Source of the DNA: Gonatopus flavifemur
Lineage: Eukaryota; Arthropoda; Insecta; Hymenoptera; Dryinidae
Assembly (NCBI GenBank): GCA_018340375.1
Contig: JAFFJZ010000001.1
Span: 64,968,001 to 65,032,000, forward strand
DNA length: 64,000 nt
Direction of reading: 5' to 3'
Positions 10,755-21,139 of the stretch are shown in pieces (the stretch's first letter is position 1; every line of letters starts with the position of its first letter). The notes beneath the pieces were generated by a model that was not told the DNA's origin, did no database searches, and was given only the letters and a program-made list of their open reading frames with translations. A program made the translations under genes and the position numbers.

Positions 10755-13480
10755 TGAATATTTTGATGTGACCCTTGGCTCGGATATCAAAGACAGTCTC
10801 ACTCACCTAAAAATAAGAACACATCCTCAAACTTTAAGTGGCCCTTCTGTGACACAAAATTTTTCGCTGTGCAGCCAGACTATAGGCGAGATCTCATTCG
10901 TATCTCGAAGTGTTTTATAACCGAGACTGAATTTCGGTGCGAATAAATAGTCAGAATCACGAATCATAGTTGTGAAATAAAGTTGTAAATGAAGGGAGAA
11001 AGAAATATCAAACATATTGGGTACACGTGAGGTTCTTTCGGATGAATCGGTTCAAAAGGTGTCAAAGAGTGAACCAACAGTCGAGCCGAGAATGAGGAAA
11101 AAAAGAAACGAAAAGAAAGAGTGATATCAAAAGAAAAAACCTTCTTTGCCGGGGTTCGTTGTATTCGAAAGACCTAATAGAAACCACGAATGCCTTCACT
11201 CCCCGACATTCGTGCTCCACTGTGAATTATGATATTCATCTCAGTCCTCGTTAACGTGGCTTTTGCCATGTGCAAAAGGAAGAAAGGATGAGAAAAGAGG
11301 GAAGGATGAAAGGTACAAGAAAGGAAAACGGAAAAAGAAAGTGGGTCGAGCCAGTTTGAAGTGCACACCACGCTTTTGCGCCAAGTGGTGCAACGATGCG
11401 ATGTAATGTTTGTATTTTATAGTCCAACTTGTACAGCTAAATACTCATCAACCCATATACTTTTCTTTCAACTTGTTTGTACTATGTGTACACGTGTACA
11501 CGTTTGTGCAGGCCGTAAGAGCATTTCGACTTTCCGATAAACAAGTTTTTATATATTCATGATGTATAATATTCACTCTTTAACGGTGCATTGGTGCTCG
11601 CTTATGCATAAATATTGTCATGCCAGATACCTGTTTTTATCAATAAATAAGTACAATTGATGATAAATATTCTGCTCACATTGCTCTCCAATTAACTCTG
11701 AGAAGCTGATCGTGTATTGTTCTTCGAGCTACTCGAAGAAGAGGTAGTCTAAAATCGTGTCTGCGTATGAAAGTTCTTATCTACTTAATGCAAATTATAC
11801 ATATGCGAGTCTACAAAATTTGAGAACAGGGAAAACAATACGGTGTTCGTGACGATTTCCCTCGATTCTGCGAAATATCTGATACGGAAAGTATACGGAA
11901 TGTATTATTATTTACTCTATGTAGTATAATAAATAGCTATAATAATGACACGGAATAATAATGGTTTCGTACTGTGGATTCGTGTGGCTTACGACGAAGC
12001 TGAGCAACAGGTGTAGGGGATCGAGTAGCACCGTCACAGTCATTGACAAAAAAAAAAGAAAAAAACACGGAAAAACGAGAGATGACGAGTGAAAGAAAGA
12101 CGGAAAAAATATAGAAACTCGATCAGCGCAACGCTTATATTCTCGTGTATGCCCATTAGACTCGAAACACGTCAAACACGGAGTAATGAAAATTCAATCT
12201 GACGTTGTTGTACTTTCCTTTCCGATTCGTTTGAATCTTGAATTCATTTCCACGTATGTTCACGGCAGTTTTGTTTGAATAATATTTGAAAAAAAAAAAA
12301 ATTCTCTTGCCCGGCAACCCTCGTGTAATGGAGAAAATGGATGTTGTTGTTTGTTTTTTTTTCTTTTTGTTTTTTTTTTTTATCTCCGCTCGAATGCACG
12401 TTCGCATTATTCATTTAAATGTTTCCATAGAACCGCAGTTTAATTAGATCAAAAGCAAACAATTCAGATGCAATTATTATACTCGAAATGTAGATAAAAA
12501 ACGTAAATGAAAGTTTTGTTGTACTGTATTCTTCAATTTCCATCCATATAAAGATCTTTACGAGTTCAGTGATAAATGCTGTTACCTATCGAGCGATACT
12601 CTGTTTTCCGTATATAGATACGGGATGAGAGACCATAGTAAATGAACACCTCGTAGATAACCGTAACTGACAGTGCAGAAGCAAGCATATACCTTTATAT
12701 CAAGACACGTCTGGTATGTGTACGTTCACATGCATGTATATATATATTGGTCTAGAGCAATTCCAACGTATATCCATTAACTCGAGTCAATTACTTAAGT
12801 ACGGAAGCGTGCGCGGAACCGTCACACCCAAAGAAAATAGCTTCTTCGCGTGCTTCAATTAAGACAACAACAATAAAGTCAACAACGTTGTTGTACAAAG
12901 TTCGACGACGCATTGCGGTTTGATATCACGCATGTCCATCTGTTTTTTTCCTATTTTTCTCCTCGGTTCGAAACAAATTTCACAAGCCCGATTGAAGCGT
13001 GTATGAGAATATATCTATGAATCTTCAAGTTCGTAATTATAAGATTGAATAAAATAAACACGGTGGAAAATATGTAATTGAGCGCGTTATCCCGTGCGAT
13101 GAATGCAAAAAAAAAAGCACCTTTGAAACTTCGATATGTAAAACGTATCAAAGGGAATCGTACGCGATTCATCGTGGCTCGAAGGGAAAAGAAGAGGAAA
13201 TAGGTCAAGCACTTGGGCGACTTGGGGAATAATTATACGATTGCTTAACGAGCACCTTTAATACCCTTTCAACACACGTACTAGGTGTGCTTGCGCATAT
13301 ATATATATGCTGCTAATGCTTCCACGTATGCCGTGTAAATGAAGATACCCAATTTAAAGAGAAAGTTTATTACGTACAAATCGAAGATAATGGTACTTAA
13401 GAGTCAACAACAATCGTGAAACAGATTCAAAACTCAATCGACCGAATCGTGTGAGGAGATTTTCAATGCAAAACCTCGAA
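10755..13480. other. AT-rich non-coding stretch
   Basis: No supported exon on either strand. It contains A/T homopolymer runs (for example near 12290 and 12351-12381) and low-complexity purine tracts near 11090-11340. I see no recognisable repeat family. Confidence 0.45.
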
Positions 13481-13694
13481 TCGAAATGTCTCCTTGGAGT
13501 CAACATCCACGCTCAGGGAGTAGAATTTGCACTCTTATCGGAGTTGCAGTATTTTTATACTGTTTACAACCCTAAAGGCATCGGCTGAAAGCTATATCGG
13601 CCAGCTGCTGTGAGGTTTTGTATTAAATGTAAAGGGTTTCCAACTTCATTTATTTTACCCGTCAACGCCCAACCTACCATTTTCGAAGTTTATA

Positions 13695-14248
13695 CTCTCT
13701 AAATTCTTTGGAGTGAATATTCACTCTTCAAAGAGTCAAAATACTGCAACTCTAGAACGGAGTGGGAGCTCAACTCTTGAAGAGTGAAATTTCACTCTTT
13801 AAGAGTCAATATTCACTCTTTTTCCTAAGAGTGAGTTTTTCACTCCAAACACCAGAGTTGATTTCCACTCCTATAGAGTGAAAATTCACTCTTCAAGAGT
13901 GAAATTTTTCACTCTTTCGGAGTTGCAGTATTTTCACTCGACAAGAGTGAATTTTCACTCCAAGGAATTTAGAGAGTGCTGAGTTCGGATTTATGCCCAG
14001 CAACTATGAAAATTCACTCTTGCCAAGTGAAAATACTGCAACTCCGAAAGAGTGAACAATTTCACTCTTAAAGAGTAAATTTTCACTCTATAAGAGTGGA
14101 AATCAACTCTGGTGTTTGGAGTGAAAAACTCACTCTTAGGAAAAAGAGTGAATATTGACTCTTCAAGAGTTGAGCTCCCACTCCGTTCTAGAGTTGCAGT
14201 ATTTTGACTCTTTGAAGAGTGAATATTCACTCCAAAGAATTTAGAGAG
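13695..14248. repeat. Long foldback element built of CACTCTT/AAGAGTG words
   Basis: Two arms (about 13695-13977 and 14007-14248) are near-complementary and separated by a short unpaired spacer, so the unit would fold into a hairpin of roughly 240 bp. Both outer ends read CTCTCTAAATTCTTTGGAGT inward. The left arm is itself bounded by CTCTCTAAATTC and GAATTTAGAGAG, so it can also be seen as a smaller inverted-repeat unit. Within the arms the words AAGAGTGAA and TTCACTCTT recur at irregular spacing. Related fragments lie at 13535-13550, 14757-14785, 15130-15320 and 18550-18585. There is no coding capacity. Confidence 0.85.
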
Positions 14249-14409
14249 CAGATTTCCGAAATCAAAGAAAAAAAAGTGAGAATCACTCTCCAAATTTCTT
14301 GGAGACAAATTATTCGAAAATAGAGCAATGAAATCAAAATATCGCTTGATTGAAAAAGAGATTGTATGGGGGGATATTATGATTTTATTGCATCATTTTC
14401 GAATAATCA

Positions 14410-14683
14410 CACGGAGAAAAATGCTGCTCAAAAATATAAGAATTTTTGTTATTTTTCTTAAAGAACTAGGAACAGGAAGGTTTGTAAAATGAATTTTTAC
14501 ACAAAAATACGAAAGATTACGAATATTGTAGAAAAAATAGCAGGTAGGATTGAAGTATAGTAAAATTCAATTATACATTATTCGTAATCTCTCGTATTTT
14601 TATCTAAAAATCTATTTTACAAACCTTCCTATTTCTGGTTTAGCAAGCAAAATAGGAAAAAGTAGTATATTTTTTTCTCTGTG
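14410..14683. mobile_element. Inverted-repeat element, CACGGAGAAAA ends
   Basis: The left end is CACGGAGAAAAATG and the right end, read inward, is CACAGAGAAAAAAA. Inside, the arms pair again around GGAAGGTTTGTAAAATGAAT at left (near 14477) and TATTTTACAAACCTTCCTAT at right (near 14611-14631), and around TACGAAAGATTACGAATATT against its complement. The element is non-coding and nearly fully palindromic. The terminal motif is shared with the elements at 14808, 16097, 16954, 18211 and 47627. Confidence 0.7.
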
Positions 14684-14807
14684 CGGTCAGAAGAGTTTTG
14701 GTCGTGTCCTTTTCTGATGAATCGTCCTGGTTCCATCTTCAGGGGTCGCTGGTATCACTTTGAAGAGTGAAAATACTGCAAGTCTGACAGGAGTAGATGT
14801 ATGGTTG

Positions 14808-15065
14808 CACGCAGAGAAAAGTTACCTAAAAAATTACTACACTTTATAGTAAAATAGGGACAAAATCACATTTTGGGGTCATGTATTAGATGTTGTCATT
14901 AAAATTACTATACTTTCTAGTAAAGAGTGATGGAATTCTCTTATTGATTGATAAAAAGTATAGTAATTTTAATGACAACATATAATACTTAACCCCAAAA
15001 TGTGATTTTGTCCCTATTTAACTATAAAGTGTAGTAATTTTTTAGGTAACTTTTTTTCCGCGTAT
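14808..15065. mobile_element. Palindromic element, CACGCAGAGAAAAGTTACC ends
   Basis: Left arm CACGCAGAGAAAAGTTACCT; right arm read inward TACGCGGAAAAAAAGTTACC. Both continue with AAAAAATTACTACACTTTAT. A second arm block containing CAAAATCACATTTTGGGG pairs with its complement near 14993-15013. The centre is near 14940. There is no open frame of note. The ends match the element at 47627-47990 closely enough to treat the two as one family. Confidence 0.75.
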
Positions 15066-15821
15066 GCAGGGACCTGAAATCTGGTTATGAAAACCAGATT
15101 TTTCCCTGAGTGTGAGAAGTCCACTACGCAACAGTGAATTTTCACTCTATTGGAATGAAAGTGCTATGATTCGCTTCAGAAGGTGACATTCCAACCTCTT
15201 GTAAAAGTGAAATTTTCACTCCTAAAAAGTTATGAAGTGAATATTCACTATTTTAGAGTAGAATTCACTCTCACTCTCATTTGACTTGCAGTTTCAGAAG
15301 TGGATTTCCACTCTAAAAAATTCTAAAAAGCAGTTGAATTGTAGAAAAATTGTTGTAACGGAGTTTTCAGGGTCGCCGATCACAAATCCAACCTGAAATT
15401 TCCGGAACTGGGTTGCCAAAAAATTACGGTACACGCAGATTATTGGCCACTTCATTCGGATTCAACCAATGGGATTTCAATCTCTCAAAGAATCAGTCAA
15501 TAGGCTCATTGTACCTTCATTCGTCCGGCAATTCTGTTCCGGAATTACAATTGATGACTCGAATATGGCAGTTGAAACAGCTCGGAATCATTCGAATTTA
15601 ACCCTTAGCTCCCACACTGGGGTCGATTATGACCCCAACTGTTAACGTATACAAAAGCCAAGCTATGCGTAGATATGTTTTGTAGTGAAGTGGTGTGCGG
15701 TTCAGTTAAATGGTATAATATTTACAACTAAATGTAGTAAGAATGCATGCTTTATGATGTGGAGTTGCAAGAAAACGCATGAACTTTCACTACATTCAGT
15801 TTTAAATATTATATGATTTAA

Positions 15822-15992
15822 CCCTCAGTTACCCCACGGGGTCTAGAGGGAACAAGAGGTTTCAGAAAATCTGATGTATTGTTTATAGGGGTGAAGGGGG
15901 CCGATTCGAAACTAAAACAGGGATGAAGTTGATTGCCAAGCACAATGAGAGATTAACGTAAAACATGCAAAAATACGTGGGGTAACTGAGGG
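15822..15992. mobile_element. Second TTAA-flanked element nested in the first
   Basis: Flanked by TTAA at 15818-15821 and 15993-15996. The ends are the exact inverted repeat CCCTCAGTTACCCCACG and CGTGGGGTAACTGAGGG. Length 171 bp with no coding capacity. The exactness of the ends against the more decayed outer element suggests a later insertion. Confidence 0.85.
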
Positions 15993-16096
15993 TTAACTTA
16001 ACTGTACTGCTTCACTACAAAATTGAGTAATATTTGGAACATCATTTCTCTCCGTGTACTAAAACTATTCCCATTTTCAATCAAATAATTTCCCTA

Positions 16097-16208
16097 CACA
16101 GAAAAAAAATGTTTAGCTGTATCAGCTGAATTTTAACTATCATAGCTAGATATTTCGCTGCAGCAGCTAAAATCTAGCTAGTACAGCAGCTACACATTTT
16201 TCTTTGTG
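16097..16208. mobile_element. 112-bp inverted-repeat element, CACAGAAAA ends
   Basis: The ends are CACAGAAAAAAAATGT and, read inward from the right, CACAAAGAAAAATGT. Each end abuts a TA dinucleotide. The interior is full of AGCT words (TAGCTGTATCAGCTGA and others). It is nested within the piggyBac-type element and has no coding content. Confidence 0.6.
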
Positions 16209-16953
16209 TACAGAAAAATTCATTCCAAATTTGTGAAAGAAATGAGTGTGCAGCACACATGCATCGCTCGTGTTTTCATGGATCGATGGATATATTTTCG
16301 TTTCTAAATGACATTATCACTGTATCATGAAAAAGAATTGTATGAAACATGGACAATCGTGTCACGCTAGGGTGGAGTGAGGTGAAGAAACTCCAAAGTG
16401 GCACCAGATTGCGCGGAGGGTTCGAATTATCGAGTTTCTTGATGGTAGTTCAAGATTGAATCATATTGGGGTCAGTCTGACCCCAGTATGGCAGCTAAGG
16501 GTTAAAGGGGATTCGTCGTACGAGAGTTTTCGGAATAACTGGTTACAGTCTGATTTAACTTAGATTTCCGAAGTTACCAATGGCGGGTTCAATTTGACGG
16601 TGCGAATATCACAAATCACGAGTATTCCGGAGGAGATCCTTCCCCGAAGGATTCAACAAACAAACTTGATATGATGTGGGCGAATTGAAATATTCAATGA
16701 ACTGTTCGTAATTTCGGAAATTTAAGTTCGAATTTGTAATCAACGGCCCCAAAAGATCGGAAGATTCTTCTTCAAATTCGATTGAGTTTGGGTTTTTTCA
16801 ACCGCCATATTCACAAATATTGGTTTAATTTCAATTCGTTATTTCTAATCTCCGAAATCTGAGGATGGATTCATAAGGATGGTCTCAAAAACCCCCGGTT
16901 TAAACATGTCCCACTAATTCAAGTGATTTTGGATTTTTCTGTTCGCCATATTG

Positions 16954-17114
16954 CACGGGAAAAAAATGTGTGGTAAATTCTAGGACAGGAACAATTTCTA
17001 GTACCATTTAAAACAAATTGTGGTAATTCTAATGAACTTGGAGTAGATTTAATAGCAATTGTAGTGAATTATACTTCCAAATTTTATTCCAAATTGTGGT
17101 CATTTTGTTCCGTG
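16954..17114. mobile_element. Inverted-repeat element, CACGGGAAAAAAATG ends
   Basis: Left end CACGGGAAAAAAATGTGTGG; right end read inward CACGGAACAAAATGACCACA. Interior words AATTGTGG repeat. Non-coding. It shares the terminal CACxG(A)GAAAA pattern with neighbours but is otherwise unrelated to them. Confidence 0.55.
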
Positions 17115-18210
17115 TGAATTCGTCATTTGTAATTCCAAAAATTGAAGTTCGAATTCGTAATCGGCGACCATTGGGACTCTTCTCCTTTACGTTTTGAGGA
17201 ATTCGGACTGACGTGTAAGTTTGGGGTCCCCAAATTGCATATTTCAATCTTCACACGGAAATATTTCGCTGAAAGATTTTTGCAAAACCATGAATAAATG
17301 CATAAATGTTGAATGCAAAAGATCTGACAAACTCTCAGGGGAAAAAAGTGATGTGGTTGATATTTGGGTGGCTAAAAATCAACTGTGGTAGCTATTTTTC
17401 AACTGTAGAAACGAAAATTATTGCTGTAGGAACTAAAATCTAGCTTTTGTAGCCATTTTTTGCACTTTCCAAATATCAAATACACGAAATAACTTTATCA
17501 CAGCTAATTACCATTTCATACAGACTTTTTTCAGATTTTATAAGAGTCTTTCCAATTCTTTTAGGCATATAAAAACGAAATTGCGCTCTAAATGAATTCT
17601 CCTGAAACTTTAATGAATTTTCAATATTTTCCTGACCATGTAAAGAACATTTTTCAATTTTCAAACACTTTTCCACGTGTTATATTCGAATATATCGTAT
17701 GAAGGTTTTTATAGAATTTCAACATTTTTCAAAAGGCATTTCCATTCTTATTTGTTTGAAAAAGAAAAAAAAAACTATTCTCAACTCTGAAAAAAGTTTT
17801 TACAAAATTTTCCTAGTTTATTCATGAAAAATTTCATAAATTTTCAGAGTTTTATTGTAAAAAAATATTTGTGAATTTTGAAAAAACAAAGTATGGTGTA
17901 AAACTTATGGATTTGCTCTGAAAAAAATGTTTGGTTGCGGTAACAAAATTTTTGCGGTTTTAACAGAGAAATCTTTGGTTAAAGAAACAAAAGTTTGGTC
18001 GTCATAACAAAATATTGTAATAACAACAACAAAACAAGAATGATCGATGAATGTTTTGAACTTTTTTTTCAGGGTGTAAATTCTCAAATTTTGTGTGTTA
18101 TCTGTTCACAAACATTTTTTGAAATTTAACCAAAATTGTTTGAGAATTTACTAAAATATGTTTGGTAAAAAAAACTTTCAAACTGTTTTGTGAAATTCTT
18201 TTTCGCAGTG

Positions 18211-18433
18211 CACAGAAAGAAGAGAATGGTAATATTTACCATGCCAACATGGTATTCGGTCTCATTTTACTATGTAAGAATAGAATTCTCTATCATTTTT
18301 CTGGTAATAATCACTATACTACACAGTAATGTATATGAATTATGTTCTTACATATTAACCTTCACGATTTTATATAAAATAAGACCGAATACTGTGTTAG
18401 CATGGTAAATATTATGATTCTTTTCTCTCCGTG
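18211..18433. mobile_element. Inverted-repeat element just upstream of the rhomboid exon
   Basis: The arms of more than 50 bp pair well. The left begins CACAGAAAGAAGAGAATGGT and the right, read inward, CACGGAGAGAAAAGAATCAT. Both then carry AATATTTACCATGC(C/T)AACA and GTATTCGGTCT. There is no coding content. It ends about 220 bp before the splice acceptor of the rhomboid exon at 18651. Confidence 0.75.
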
Positions 18434-18650
18434 TGTTGTCAGAGTTTGTACAGATAGAGTGCGATGTTTTTCAGGGATTATTCATGGTTTGAATTTGAAT
18501 GATGCTTTGAAAGTTCATCTCTACGTCTGTATAAAGAATTCAAATTTGTAAAGAGTGAATTTTCACCTCAAATTTAGAGAGAGAAGCGAGAATATATAAT
18601 ATAATATATAAAATAAAAATACTGATGAAATTATTTCTGTTTATGTCCAG

Positions 18651-21139
18651 GTTCCTTGGGCACTTCCGTTTTCGATACGGACGTTTTCCTCGTTGGAGCG
18701 AGCGGAGGTGTCTATGCGCTTTTGGCAGCGCATCTAGCTAACGTCCTACTTAATTATAACAACATGGAGTTCGGTATTGTTCGCCTCATCGGGATCTTCG
18801 TTATAGGTATGCATATGTACTACACAGACCCGTATCTACCTCCGTATACCCGAAATATATACGTACTGGAATTGTTGTCGAACCACGGGTCATCTCACTT
18901 AATATTAGTACAACCTACGTCAGATGAGCCAAGAGGAAGACAGGGTTCTGGTCTCCTCTGGAATTATTTCAGATGGTCACGTCTATATTTACGTGTTCCC
19001 CGTACACGAACTATAATTTCATTTGCCTTTAATATCATTTATATACACGTATATACTATATGTATATATATATATATATATACGATGTGTCCATCGAACG
19101 AGCCTTGGGCAACCCATAATTTGTTATAGAACATTGCCTTTGAACCTCTTCGATGCGATATTATACAATATCAAGAAGATGGGTCACCTCCTCAATTCTA
19201 ATCCTAACTTTTTATACAATTTCAATCACATTTTTGGTATTTATAACAATTCAACTTAATTATATGGGGAAATATCCATAGGGTTGTGCGTTATTTATAG
19301 TTTCCAAACATGCTTAGATTTCGTCTTTGACCAGTTGATTCTGTGAAAATCGTACGACAAGGGGGATGAGTAGATAGCATAAATCGCAAAATGTGTCAAC
19401 GCACCATGTCCGGCTTGTAATGGAAAAAGATACGATCTTCTTCTTCGACTGGAAGGTTAGTTGGTTTAGCGCGCACAGTGGTGAAAGATGGAAAAGTGGA
19501 CGGTGGAAAAAAGTCACAAAGAATGAAATCAGAGGAGCAAGGTCGTGCCGTTGTGTAGAATTTTATAGAAAATTATATAAATCCCTATTTTGCGATTCAC
19601 GAAGAAGAAGAATTACTATTTCAACAAATCCGATTGTTTTCCCCACAATTATGTTCCATTCAGTTGAATGGATTAAAGAAAATTTGATATTTTTCAAAGA
19701 CTTTTGTCTTTTCTTCTGTGAACCGAGAAAGAGTCTTAAGAAATAATGAAACAAGTTATTTGCCATTTACACCGGCACGAGACCACGAGAGATGAAAACC
19801 CACCGACACCAGATGAAAAAAAGCTCTTCAAAAGTTCTCCCTTCTTTTTACTCATTCTTCTTCTTTTTCTTTCTGCTACTTTTAACGTCATTCGAAGGGC
19901 CTCTTACGAAATAGCCCACGGATAGCTTTGCTCTTTTCTTTCTATTCAATTCTACTTGTACTTCTAGATCCTATCCCCATTGTTCCTTTGAAAGATGAAA
20001 TTATAATAATTTCATTGTATTTTCGGGAACCGACATTCGCGTATTATTCTTCAACGTCAATTTCAAATTTAAAGGCACAAAAAAAAAAGAAGATGCATTC
20101 CATTCCAATCAATCGAATCGATGGAGAATCGCGGAGATGTATTTTTCCACTTCATATGCAGATTTCTTTATTTTCCGTTCTCGAATTTTCCAAGAGAGAT
20201 GTCGAGAGAACATTACTTCTCAATTTTTCATAAGTCACTCACTCTCCGGAACGTATTCGAAACACTTGAGGATTTACATTAGGGAATTCGATTGTCACGA
20301 GAGTACACGAAGAAAGGAAGAAGAGGATGTATCGAAGGAGAATTTCAAAGCTAATTATTGTGAATGATTTGTCTTTGAAACGATCGAGATGGTGCACCAT
20401 TGTCATCGTCTTCTTCTTATTCTTCTTCCAACCGGAAGAAAGATTTATCCTTTCTTTTACCTCACAAACTTCCTTTGCGATTCAAACAAATATCCCACGT
20501 AATATAGAAGATTTTGAATTCAAACTTTAAATGAGACTCTGTCACCTATACATTAAAATTCATAGTTATTTAAAAAAGTTCACTCGACTAGTGATGCGAA
20601 GTTTTTCAAGATTCATAAAGTTTAGAGAAAAAGTCGATCGCTTCGACCGACGGATTAAGTTTTTATCTGCTTTTTTATCCTTCATCCCCTCGGTGGTGGT
20701 GGTGGTGGCTGTACTCTCTCGTACGTACGAAACGATTTATAGATTGAAAGAATAAGAATAAGAGGAGGACTGGTCTTCTGTAAAGAATCACGAATAAATT
20801 ACATAGAATTGTTGAAATTTAATTATTCATTATTCCGAATGAGAAAGGAAAAAAAACACACGAAGTAATGAAATGGTTTCTTTTGGTTACGTTACAGCGA
20901 GCGCCGATGTAGGATTCGCGATCTACGACAGGTACGCGGCGGAGCAAATGGGTCCACCTGTCTCGTACGTAGCCCACCTGACGGGTGCTCTGGCTGGATT
21001 GACGATTGGCCTGCTGGTTTTGAAGAATTTCGAACAACGTCTTCACGAGCAATTACTTTGGTGGGTAGCTCTCGGCGTTTATGCGGCCTGTACCATCTTC
21101 GCGGTGATGTACAACCTAATGCATCCGAATTATCCATGA
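18651..21139 (+). CDS. rho: Rhomboid intramembrane serine protease, last two coding exons
   Basis: Rhomboid proteases cut transmembrane EGF-receptor ligands within the membrane in the secretory pathway. Exons are 18651-18806 and 20898-21139. The acceptor follows TGTCCAG, the donor is GGTATG, and the frame stays open across the intron. The first exon carries [12 protein letters not shown] followed by the active-site motif [17 protein letters not shown], with the nucleophile serine in GASGG. The second carries [20 protein letters not shown] with the catalytic histidine in AHLTGA, followed by the last membrane segments ([20 protein letters not shown]), and stops at TGA 21137-21139. The C-terminus matches Drosophila Rho-1 as I remember it, so the rho/veinlet branch is favoured over mitochondrial rhomboids. 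Earlier exons (membrane segments 1-3 and the HxxxN loop) were not found in the 18.6 kb upstream, so the gene is partial here. A 2.1-kb intron separates the two exons. Confidence 0.9.

Larger units (their letters stand above)
15602..16501. mobile_element. piggyBac-type non-autonomous element with TTAA duplication
   Basis: The element is flanked on both sides by TTAA (15598-15601 and 16502-16505). It begins CCCTTAGCTCCCACACTGGG and ends with the near-complement (CCAGTATGGCAGCTAAGGG). The end block also contains GGGGTCnnnnTGACCCC, itself a small palindrome. TTAA targets and CCC-initiated ends are diagnostic of piggyBac-type transposition. No transposase frame is present. Two other elements lie inside it, at 15822-15992 and 16097-16208, so much of its length is secondary insertion. 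Confidence 0.85.
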
